This document shows positions 13,632 through 19,915 of a DNA stretch of 50,975 nucleotides, one piece after another. The DNA comes from a virus. The number at the start of each line of letters is the position of its first letter. The stretch's first letter is position 1. The notes beneath the pieces are model-generated. The model was not told the origin of the DNA, searched no databases, and was given only the letters and a program-made list of their open reading frames with translations. The stretch lies in the IMG/VR virus record IMGVR_UViG_3300021178_000004, positions 1-50,975 of that record; one strand, given 5' to 3'. Made by a program: the position numbers and the translations under genes.

Positions 13632-13725
13632 AGAGGCCCATGCTTTGTTGGTGACCTTTCCGGAGGAGCCGGAAGACGAAGTCTGGATAGTGAGGAAGTA
13701 TGATGAGCAGGCCAAGAGCGAATGA
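13480..13725 (+). CDS. Hypothetical 81-aa protein
   Basis: ATG 13480 has AAGGA upstream. AIEFWKLAIVSEHGIAIAID followed by RDRRWFRNILDEARRLH is a pattern I associate with small phage proteins of unknown role. The stop overlaps the start region of the next gene. Confidence 0.65.
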   Translation: MPYAKADVVRAIEFWKLAIVSEHGIAIAIDRDRRWFRNILDEARRLHLQTEEAHALLVTFPEEPEDEVWIVRKYDEQAKSE

Positions 13726-13948
13726 GTGCTATCACAGCCTCAACGTCTACCTCTACGATCGCCACCTTGCCTTCCTTGCTAATCAAGGCTCCCGCAGCGC
13801 AGTCATTCGGAGGCTGATAGATGACGCAATCGACCGAGGAAATCCTGGCCGAACGAGCCAAGACGCATGGGGAATACCTAACACACGCACAGATAACCCA
13901 AGACCTGAAGACAATTTTGCACACACGAGTGGGTTGGACGTGTCTTAA
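13700..13948 (+). CDS. Small ribbon-helix-helix-like protein
   Basis: An 82-aa frame; ATG 13703 is an alternative. Residues about 12-45 (SLNVYLYDRHLAFLANQGSR followed by SAVIRRLIDDAI) fit a beta strand plus two helices, as in ribbon-helix-helix DNA-binding proteins. The C-terminal third overlaps the next gene in another frame and is probably unstructured. Confidence 0.5.
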   Translation: MMSRPRANECYHSLNVYLYDRHLAFLANQGSRSAVIRRLIDDAIDRGNPGRTSQDAWGIPNTRTDNPRPEDNFAHTSGLDVS

Positions 13949-14081
13949 CCAACCTCAGAAGGAATCCTTAGATATGATCGCCCATAAGATCGGCCGTATC
14001 CTCAACGGTAATCCAAACTACCGCGACCATTGGGATGATATCGCCGGCTATGCCAAACTAGTCGCAGACCTCTGCCCATGA
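13821..14081 (+). CDS. DUF6378-like phage protein
   Basis: An 86-aa protein. STEEILAERAKTHGEYLTHA, KESLDMIAHKIGRILNGNPN and YRDHWDDIAGYAKLVADL match the DUF6378-type phage family from memory. The family is all-helical, resembles MazG-like folds in its D/E and H/K layout, and has no proven function. The start overlaps the preceding gene by 128 bases and the stop is ATGA-coupled to the next. Confidence 0.75.
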   Translation: MTQSTEEILAERAKTHGEYLTHAQITQDLKTILHTRVGWTCLNQPQKESLDMIAHKIGRILNGNPNYRDHWDDIAGYAKLVADLCP

Positions 14082-14251
14082 TCGCCCACCTCTCCGAGGA
14101 GCCCCTCACCAAAGTCACCCTCAACCTCTTCACCCGAGATGTCGAGGACATGAAACAAATCCACGGCCATGGATACACCGAAGCGATTCGAAGGTTGCTT
14201 CGGCAGCATCTTAATATCAGAAGGCAACGGGAGGCGCTGGGGCAAATATGA
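14078..14251 (+). CDS. 57-aa ribbon-helix-helix-like protein
   Basis: ATGA-coupled at both ends. EEPLTKVTLNLFTRDVEDMK followed by QIHGHGYTEAIRRLLRQHL has the beta-strand, helix, helix pattern of ribbon-helix-helix or MetJ/Arc proteins and resembles a small family common in rhizobial phages. A DNA-binding regulator is the likely role (inference). Confidence 0.65.
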   Translation: MIAHLSEEPLTKVTLNLFTRDVEDMKQIHGHGYTEAIRRLLRQHLNIRRQREALGQI

Positions 14252-14955
14252 CGGACGTGCAGGTCATTGAGCTTGATGTCACGGGACTATCTCCTGCCGA
14301 AATCGATGACATACAGACACATGTCAAATCAAAACAGCCTGGACCGGAGACGTATTTCTCGCCCGAACATGGCTGGACTTGTTTCCATTGCGGCGGAACA
14401 TTTTACACTGTGGAGGGGGCCAAATTACATTTTGGTAGTCTTCCTGCTGAGCTTCCACTGTGCCGTAAAATGGCTGCGGAACTTGAAACCCTCTGCGCTG
14501 CGCTCGCCGCAGCGCAGGCCGGGGCGCCCAAATATCCGGACGATTGGCAGCTTGTTGGCCGCGAACGCGATAGCCTCCGGGCGCAGGGCTTCGCGGCGGG
14601 GATCAAGGCGGCGGAAGAAATCGCCAGAAATCATGTGGGCGAAATAGCCCGCAAGATCGCCGATGCCATCCGCGCGCTGCGGCCTGTCGCGCCGGCAGAA
14701 AGACCGTGCCCCGTGTGCGGCGGCAGTGGCTTTTCTGGTCACGGCACCGGATATGATGATGTCTGCTCGGAATGCGGCGGCCAACGCTATCTGCCGCCCC
14801 CGTCAGCTTCCGAGCCGGCCGGGGTGCCAAGCGAGGAGGACCGACTAGTAACAATCAAGCTACCACACGGCTACGCTAGTGCCATCGAGTTCGCTAAAGA
14901 CTGCGGCTTTGAGCTTGTAGGCGAAAGGAGCTTCTATGTCAAACGAGATAGATAG
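14248..14955 (+). CDS. Zinc-binding protein with C2H2-like and DnaJ-like cysteine motifs
   Basis: A 235-aa protein. Residues 43-61 hold WTCFHCGGTFYTVEGAKLHF (Cys45, Cys48, His61). After a helical Ala-rich middle comes a zinc-finger pair of DnaJ type, CPVCGGSGFSGHG and CSECGG (about residues 152-177). The last 40 residues (RLVTIKLPHGYASAIEFAKD onward) form a small separate domain. By eye the central part (about 14400-14830) uses many more GCG/GGC codons than the flanks, which suggests a chimeric gene with a recently acquired middle. The function is unknown; zinc-dependent binding of nucleic acid or protein is likely. Confidence 0.75.
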   Translation: MTDVQVIELDVTGLSPAEIDDIQTHVKSKQPGPETYFSPEHGWTCFHCGGTFYTVEGAKLHFGSLPAELPLCRKMAAELETLCAALAAAQAGAPKYPDDWQLVGRERDSLRAQGFAAGIKAAEEIARNHVGEIARKIADAIRALRPVAPAERPCPVCGGSGFSGHGTGYDDVCSECGGQRYLPPPSASEPAGVPSEEDRLVTIKLPHGYASAIEFAKDCGFELVGERSFYVKRDR

Positions 14956-15169
14956 ATTAATGGATGAAGACCCACTAAACCTATCAGCCCAAGACATAGA
15001 CGATATTATAGCTTATCAAAGGAAAATGAAAGCCAACTTCGACGCCGGGGTCAAGTCTGGCAAAGGCAAGACCCTCGTCGATGCTCCGAAGATCGACCTT
15101 CAATCTTTGCTAAAGGCTAGTATAGCCCAGAGCGGGACCCCACAGGTACAGGTGACGAGGCGAAGATGA
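14936..15169 (+). CDS. Conserved 77-aa protein upstream of the exonuclease
   Basis: Begins MSNEIDRLMDEDPLNLSAQD, followed by IDDIIAYQRKMKANFDAGVKSGK. Small proteins with the signature DPLxLSAQDIDxIIAYQRK occur next to recombination genes in rhizobial phages. It is ATGA-coupled to the exonuclease at 15166 and could be a partner of it (inference from context). Confidence 0.72.
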   Translation: MSNEIDRLMDEDPLNLSAQDIDDIIAYQRKMKANFDAGVKSGKGKTLVDAPKIDLQSLLKASIAQSGTPQVQVTRRR

Positions 15170-16197
15170 ACGAGGTGGACCAATGGATCGAAGATCAGCA
15201 CAAGGACATAATGAAAGATGTCCCCACTGCTACCGAAACAGCCGCTGTGCCTTCTCCTTTCTTACCTGGAACAAACATACAGTATGCTTGGGACAGCACT
15301 TCTCTGGCGCTTATAAAGGAATGCCCCCGCAAATACCAATACAAGATGATCGACGGCTGGCAGAAGGAGGAGGAGAATGTACATCTGCGATTTGGAATCG
15401 AGTATCATAGAGCCTTACAAGACTACGACATTGAGAGAGCAGCAGACATACCACACGACGACGCAGTTCATGACGTGGTTAGAGCAGCACTTATACGGAC
15501 CGGAGATTGGCGATCAGACCATAAGTATAAAAATCGTAACTACCTTATCAGGTCGATCCTCTGGTACCTTGACCACTTTCATGATGATCCATCCCAAACG
15601 TTTATCATGAACGACGGCAAGCCAGCGGTGGAGGTGAGTTTTAGGTTTGAGTTGGATTGGGGGCCGGATGAGTTTATTAAAGATGAGCCGTTTACCAACA
15701 ACACTCTTGGTGAACGCGGCCAGCCCTACCTCCTCTGCGGCCATCTCGACCGAGTCGTCCTTTTCCACGATGACCTCTTCGTCATGGACCGAAAGACCAC
15801 CACAACCACCCTCTCCGACTACTACTTTGCTCAGTTTGAGCCCTCGAACCAGATGACCCTCTACACCCTTGGCTCCAGAATCATATTCGACTCTCCTGTC
15901 AAGGGCGTCATCATCGACGCCGCCCAGGTCATGATTGAGGGCACCCGCTTCGTCCGCTCCATGACCTACCGAACCCAAGATCAACTCGACGAATGGCTTG
16001 CTGACCTTCGCTATTGGCTCGCAAAAGCCGAAGAATACGCCCAAGCGAACTACTGGCCCATGAACGATACCGCCTGTCGAATGTGTGAGTTTAGGGGAAT
16101 CTGCTCGAAGAGCCCACAGGTGAGGGAGAAGTTCTTGGCGTCAGACTTCAAGAAGGTCGAGCCCGACCAACGTTGGAACCCATTAAAACAGAGGTGA
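15166..16197 (+). CDS. Cas4/RecB-like PD-(D/E)XK exonuclease with Fe-S cysteines
   Basis: A 343-aa nuclease. Motifs of the RecB-type fold: His81 in FGIEYHRAL, CGHLDRVV (Asp195), FVMDRKTT (Asp208, Lys210) and QMTLYTLG (Gln229, Tyr233). One N-terminal cysteine (Cys53 in KECPRKYQY) and a C-terminal C-x2-C-x5-C (304, 307, 313) match the four ligands of the AddB/Cas4-type 4Fe-4S cluster. Such enzymes resect DNA ends for phage recombination. It lies upstream of the Sak4-like ATPase and SSB, forming a recombination set. Confidence 0.9.
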   Translation: MNEVDQWIEDQHKDIMKDVPTATETAAVPSPFLPGTNIQYAWDSTSLALIKECPRKYQYKMIDGWQKEEENVHLRFGIEYHRALQDYDIERAADIPHDDAVHDVVRAALIRTGDWRSDHKYKNRNYLIRSILWYLDHFHDDPSQTFIMNDGKPAVEVSFRFELDWGPDEFIKDEPFTNNTLGERGQPYLLCGHLDRVVLFHDDLFVMDRKTTTTTLSDYYFAQFEPSNQMTLYTLGSRIIFDSPVKGVIIDAAQVMIEGTRFVRSMTYRTQDQLDEWLADLRYWLAKAEEYAQANYWPMNDTACRMCEFRGICSKSPQVREKFLASDFKKVEPDQRWNPLKQR

Positions 16198-16200
16198 AAC

Positions 16201-16398
16201 ATGGACTACCTAGAGCCAACACCAGAAAGCCGTGAGAAGCTACTATGGCTAGTTCACGATAATTTTATGGCTTGGCTTACCCAACAACGAGAGGAAACTA
16301 TCTCCCTAGATCAAAAGATTGATAGGCTAATGCTGGGGCTCGCTGACCTTGCTAAGGCTCTAGCTGGTGGATATAGAGAAAATGGCGTTAGGCAGTGA
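16201..16398 (+). CDS. Hypothetical 65-aa protein
   Basis: Helical protein beginning MDYLEPTPESREKLLWLVHD, located three bases after the exonuclease. GTGA overlap with the next gene. No domain is recognised. Confidence 0.65.
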   Translation: MDYLEPTPESREKLLWLVHDNFMAWLTQQREETISLDQKIDRLMLGLADLAKALAGGYRENGVRQ

Positions 16399-16589
16399 CC
16401 GAACCCTCCAAGCTCACCCTCCAATTCGGCGACCTCGAAGTCGCTGAAGCCTCGCCAGAGACAATCGTCCTTGCCCTCCCTGTGGGCAAGAACTTTATCC
16501 GCCTCCACGTCGCTACTATCCCACACCTCGTCAAAGCCGGCGATCGCCTTCCTCTATTTGTTCAGGTGCCTTATGCCCCAAGAAACTAA
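16395..16589 (+). CDS. Hypothetical 64-aa beta-rich protein
   Basis: Starts at GTG 16395, overlapping the previous TGA. Sequence TLQFGDLEVAEASPETIVLA suggests a small beta barrel. Overlaps the next start by 17 bases. No family is recognised. Confidence 0.6.
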   Translation: MTEPSKLTLQFGDLEVAEASPETIVLALPVGKNFIRLHVATIPHLVKAGDRLPLFVQVPYAPRN

Positions 16590-16782
16590 ACAGAAGCTAA
16601 AAATCAACTATACCATCCAGACACAGGTGAATAAGGTTGAAAAAATCAACAATCTGTGGTATGTTAACTTCTTGGGATCATGGGAGAGCATGAACTTTGG
16701 TGAGGAGAAACCTTGGGAAGAGGGCGCGAGGATCAAGATCACCTTTGAGGAGATAACAGATGATACACTGTCGGATCGATGA
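16573..16782 (+). CDS. Hypothetical 69-aa beta-rich protein
   Basis: ATG 16573 is preferred over the ORF start at 16471, which lies inside the preceding gene. The sequence alternates (KINYTIQTQVNKVEKINNLW, YVNFLGSW). Overlaps the next gene by 23 bases. Confidence 0.6.
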   Translation: MPQETKQKLKINYTIQTQVNKVEKINNLWYVNFLGSWESMNFGEEKPWEEGARIKITFEEITDDTLSDR

Positions 16783-17017
16783 CGAACCGCTCAACAAAGA
16801 TGCTAAGTTTGCCTGTGGAATCGGCTGGCCCCTACCAAAAGGAGATAAGTACTTTTGGTGTGGGGAGGCTTTAGCTGATTATAAAGTGGACTGCCCTGAT
16901 TGTAACCCAGCCGGGCCAAAGCAATTCGGCACGCCTATCTCAGAGCTATCAGGTAGGATCGGTGAACCTGGATACGCTCGCTTCGTACAGATAGCAAGAT
17001 CGTGGGGCTACGAATGA
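16760..17017 (+). CDS. Small zinc-ribbon-like phage protein
   Basis: An 85-aa protein with four cysteines in two groups (HCRIDD and FACGIGWPLPKGDKYFWCGE, then VDCPDCNP) and a conserved-looking tail GTPISELSGRIGEPGYARFV. This WPLPxGDxYFxxxE...DCPxC pattern recurs in rhizobial phages and suggests zinc binding. The stop overlaps the Sak4-like gene start (ATGA). Confidence 0.72.
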   Translation: MIHCRIDDEPLNKDAKFACGIGWPLPKGDKYFWCGEALADYKVDCPDCNPAGPKQFGTPISELSGRIGEPGYARFVQIARSWGYE

Positions 17018-17865
17018 CCTCCCTAACCAACCACCAGTCTAACAAATATACCAAGCTCTTGCTTATTGGCGACGCCAAGTCTGGCAAGACCGGATCGCTA
17101 GTCTCGCTTGTTAAGGCTGGTTATAAGCTCCGCATCTTGGATATGGATAACCTTCTAGACGTTCTCAAGTACTTCGTCCAGAACGAATGTCCTCAGCTAA
17201 TCAACAATATCGAATACCGAACCCTTCGTGATAAACGCAAGGCTACGGCGCTGGGCACTGTCATAGACGGAACACCAAAGGCTTTTCCTGATGCAATCAA
17301 GATGCTCGATAACTGGAAGTACACCGAAGCCGATGGAACCGTCGTCGATCTTGGTAAACCAAGCGAATGGGGATCGGATTACATTCTGGTTATCGACTCC
17401 CTGTCTCGTCTCTGTGACGCTGCATACGACTGGCGAGAGCCACTTACTCCCAGAGGAAAGAGTGGTGAGTATGACGCCAGAGCAGTTTACGGCGATGCTC
17501 AAGATGCTATTGAGTCCTTACTTGCGGGACTAACCTCACAGAATTATTGCACTAATATAATCGTTATTGCCCACGTCCAATACATGGAACTCCCCGATAA
17601 GACTACTAAGGGCTTCCCGCAAGGGGTAGGTCAAAAGCTATCACCTAAGATACCGCAATACTTCCCGTCAGTTGTCCTTTACACTAACAAAGGAGGCAAA
17701 CGCACCCTGCAAACCAACTCTTCCCCCCTAATCGACCTCGCGAACCCGAAGCCGTTTGCTATGCAGCCGAGCTATCCCATAGAGACCGGCTTAGCAGACT
17801 TCTTCGCCATCCTTCGCGAGCCGCCTAAGGCAATCCCTCAACTGAAAACGGTGACAAGACGATGA
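17014..17865 (+). CDS. Sak4-like RecA-fold ATPase (recombination)
   Basis: A 283-aa P-loop protein from ATG 17014 (ATGA overlap). Walker A LLIGDAKSGKTGS (residues about 18-30) and a Walker B-like strand DYILVIDSLSRLCD; a second acidic strand and a C-terminal basic patch follow. This is the layout of phage Sak4 / AAA_24 single-strand annealing ATPases of the RecA group, which work with a phage SSB. The SSB-like gene lies two genes downstream and the exonuclease upstream, which supports a recombination role. Confidence 0.85.
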   Translation: MTSLTNHQSNKYTKLLLIGDAKSGKTGSLVSLVKAGYKLRILDMDNLLDVLKYFVQNECPQLINNIEYRTLRDKRKATALGTVIDGTPKAFPDAIKMLDNWKYTEADGTVVDLGKPSEWGSDYILVIDSLSRLCDAAYDWREPLTPRGKSGEYDARAVYGDAQDAIESLLAGLTSQNYCTNIIVIAHVQYMELPDKTTKGFPQGVGQKLSPKIPQYFPSVVLYTNKGGKRTLQTNSSPLIDLANPKPFAMQPSYPIETGLADFFAILREPPKAIPQLKTVTRR

Positions 17866-18080
17866 TGCATCCCTCAACCTATGAGTATCTAAAGCCAACC
17901 GATGAACAGGTTAAAGCAATGGCCGAGGTTCGTCATGCAGCTAAGGCTTACAGTGAAATCCTTGAAGCTGTATTGCCTGAAGGCCCGGATAAGACCTTCG
18001 TGATCCGAGCCCATCGCTCAAATGCTATGTGGGCGAACGTGGCTATTACGCGGCTTCCTGATGGGACACCAAGACCGTGA
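17862..18080 (+). CDS. Acb2/Tad1 hairpin-family protein (candidate anti-CBASS/anti-Thoeris sponge)
   Basis: A 72-aa helical hairpin. Key segments: STYEYLKPTDEQ at the N-terminus, a first helix MAEVRHAAKAYSEILEAVLP, the turn PEGPDKTF and a second helix SNAMWANVAITR followed by DGTPRP. This matches, from memory, the DUF7681 family now called the Acb2/Tad1 hairpin domain. Its founding members bind cyclic nucleotides from CBASS or Thoeris defence and hide them from the effector. Whether this branch binds ligands is unproven; many copies are in phages of unknown phenotype. It is coupled by overlaps to the Sak4-like gene and the next gene, so it is expressed early. Confidence 0.65.
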   Translation: MMHPSTYEYLKPTDEQVKAMAEVRHAAKAYSEILEAVLPEGPDKTFVIRAHRSNAMWANVAITRLPDGTPRP

Positions 18081-18241
18081 ACCAAAGCAAGCTAACCGAC
18101 CTAAACAACCTCGCCCAAGTCTATCAAACCATCTCAAAAGGAGAAGAGAACCGAGCAGAATCAACAGACGACATCGACAAAGCCTTAAATAAACTCGAAA
18201 CAATGATCCTCGTAGCCGTAAACCAACTGGAGCAACCCTGA
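18077..18241 (+). CDS. 54-aa helical protein
   Basis: Starts at GTG 18077 (GTGA overlap) and ends at 18241, one base before the SSB start. The sequence VNQSKLTDLNNLAQVYQTIS onward is acidic and helical. No family is recognised. It is translationally linked to both neighbours. Confidence 0.58.
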   Translation: MNQSKLTDLNNLAQVYQTISKGEENRAESTDDIDKALNKLETMILVAVNQLEQP

Positions 18242-18242
18242 C

Positions 18243-18707
18243 ATGGCCGCACCTCAACTCGCATCGATCCTCGATCGCCAAGGCACCGAGATTGAGCGAC
18301 CGAAGCCTTTGCCTGTCGGCACCTACCGAGCTATCGTAGTCGGCGCACCGAAGTTCGACAAGTCCACGAAGAAGGGAACGGACTATGTCGAGTTCACCCT
18401 CAAGTTCACCTCAGCTGAGGAGGACGTGGACGAGGACGATCTCAGACACGCCCTGACGAAGCCTTCGGGCGATACCATTCCCCTCACCGAGAAGACCACC
18501 CGCAACACCTACTACCTCACCGAAGACGCTGCTTGGCGATTGAAGGACTTCCTCAAGCATTGCGGCGTCTACGACGAGGACTCTAGCCTTCGCCAGATGA
18601 TCGCCAACACCCAGAACTGCGAAGTCCTAGTCAGCCTCAAACACACCCCCTCCGACGATGGCGAAGCCCTCTACGCCAACGTCGCCAAGACCGCTGCGGT
18701 CTCGTGA
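18243..18707 (+). CDS. ssb: Single-stranded DNA-binding protein (DUF669-like)
   Basis: A 154-aa protein with the beta-rich beginning LPVGTYRAIVVGAPKFDKST, TDYVEFTLKF, and an acidic loop EEDVDEDD, as in phage OB-fold SSBs of the DUF669 type. These coat single strands and pair with Sak4-type annealing ATPases; the Sak4-like gene is just upstream. The acidic tip usual at the SSB C-terminus is absent. The assignment rests on fold pattern and context. Confidence 0.75.
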   Translation: MAAPQLASILDRQGTEIERPKPLPVGTYRAIVVGAPKFDKSTKKGTDYVEFTLKFTSAEEDVDEDDLRHALTKPSGDTIPLTEKTTRNTYYLTEDAAWRLKDFLKHCGVYDEDSSLRQMIANTQNCEVLVSLKHTPSDDGEALYANVAKTAAVS

Positions 18708-18745
18708 TGGCTTGTCGGCCTTAACGTCCCGACCGTAGCGAAACT

Positions 18746-18775
18746 CAGGCAAGCGCAAATGCTTGCCTGCTTCTT
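18746..18775 (+). terminator. Hairpin terminator after the recombination module
   Basis: CAGGCAAGC (18746-18754) pairs perfectly with GCTTGCCTG (18761-18769) around GCAAAT, followed by CTTCTTCC. The core GCGCAAATGC recurs in the terminator at 23742-23759. The 152-base gap 18708-18859 holds no other feature I can support. Confidence 0.65.
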
Positions 18776-18859
18776 CCTGCTGAGCGAGCCTGAAAACAAG
18801 GTCTAGAGCCTGTATGGCATTAGGGCAGTCTCCCCTCTCAGAGCGGTCAGCACCAGACG

Positions 18860-19915
18860 GTGGCTAAAGGACGGCAGTCGGATGCGTGGATCGCAATGAA
18901 AAACAAATTGATGATTATAGGAGAAAGTTGGGGCGTCGAAGAAGAACGCGAACGCACCGCCTTCGTCGGCTCCACCGGCTGGGAACTAAACAAACTCCTC
19001 GCCGAAGCCGGCATACACCGCGCCGACTGCTACCTGACTAACGTCTTCAATCTCCACCCACCCAGCAACAAGATCGAGGCCTTCTGTGGAACCAAAGCCG
19101 AAGGAATCGCAGGATACCCCGCACTCGTTAAAGGGAAGTATGTTCGAGCCGAGTTTGCCTCCGAACTTGCCAGACTCGGCGGCGAGATACTTGAAGTCAA
19201 TCCCAACCTCATTCTGGCGCTCGGAAATACGGCTATGTGGGGAGTGCTTGGTAAAACTACTATATCTAAACTCAGAGGCACCACTTCCACCTCTAGCCAT
19301 ACAGTTGCTGGCTACAAAGTCCTGCCCACATATCACCCCGCCGCCATCTTCCGGCAATGGGAACTCCGACCCACCCTCGTCATCGACCTAATGAAGGCCG
19401 CAAGGGAGCAAGAGTTCCCGGAGATACGGAGGCCGAAGAGGGAAGTATGGATAGAGCCGACGTTGGAGGATATAGATGAGTTCGACAGACGATATCTCAC
19501 AAGCTGCCAAAGAGTTGCTGTTGACATTGAAACGGCTGGACACGTTATCACGTGTATTGGATTTGCTCCCTCAAAATCGTTGGGAATCGTTATACCTTTC
19601 TCTCACCCGAGACGATTGGGCAATAGCTATTGGCCGACACAGCAGCACGAGTATTCGGCTTGGAAGGCTGTTCGAGCGATTCTCGAACGAAAGACTTTGA
19701 AGAAGGTCTGCCAAAATGGGATGTACGATGTAGCGTTTTTGTGGAGGGCGTATGGAATCAGAACGTATGGCTTTGAAGAAGACACTATGTTGCTACATCA
19801 CAGCTTACAACCTGAGTCACTTAAGGGCTTAGGTTTCCTAGGCTCAATCTACACCGACGAAGGGGCCTGGAAGCAGATAAGGTCGAAGCATGAAACCATT
19901 AAGAGGGACGATTGA
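18860..19915 (+). CDS. Uracil-DNA glycosylase fused to a 3'-5' exonuclease domain (N-terminal part of the replicative polymerase)
   Basis: A 351-aa protein. Residues about 15-180 are a UDG of the family 4/5 type: GESWG (21-25), TAFVGSTG, YLTNVFNLHPPSNK and HPAAIF (159-164). It lacks the cysteines for the usual Fe-S cluster. Residues about 215-351 are a DEDDy exonuclease: Exo I VAVDIETAG (Asp222, Glu224) and Exo II NGMYDVAF (286-290), then HHSLQPESLKGLGFLGSIYT as in phage polymerases. Exo III is missing here and lies in the next ORF. The domains remove uracil and proofread. An alternative start is ATG 18896. The end overlaps the polymerase ORF by four bases. Confidence 0.88.
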   Translation: MAKGRQSDAWIAMKNKLMIIGESWGVEEERERTAFVGSTGWELNKLLAEAGIHRADCYLTNVFNLHPPSNKIEAFCGTKAEGIAGYPALVKGKYVRAEFASELARLGGEILEVNPNLILALGNTAMWGVLGKTTISKLRGTTSTSSHTVAGYKVLPTYHPAAIFRQWELRPTLVIDLMKAAREQEFPEIRRPKREVWIEPTLEDIDEFDRRYLTSCQRVAVDIETAGHVITCIGFAPSKSLGIVIPFSHPRRLGNSYWPTQQHEYSAWKAVRAILERKTLKKVCQNGMYDVAFLWRAYGIRTYGFEEDTMLLHHSLQPESLKGLGFLGSIYTDEGAWKQIRSKHETIKRDD

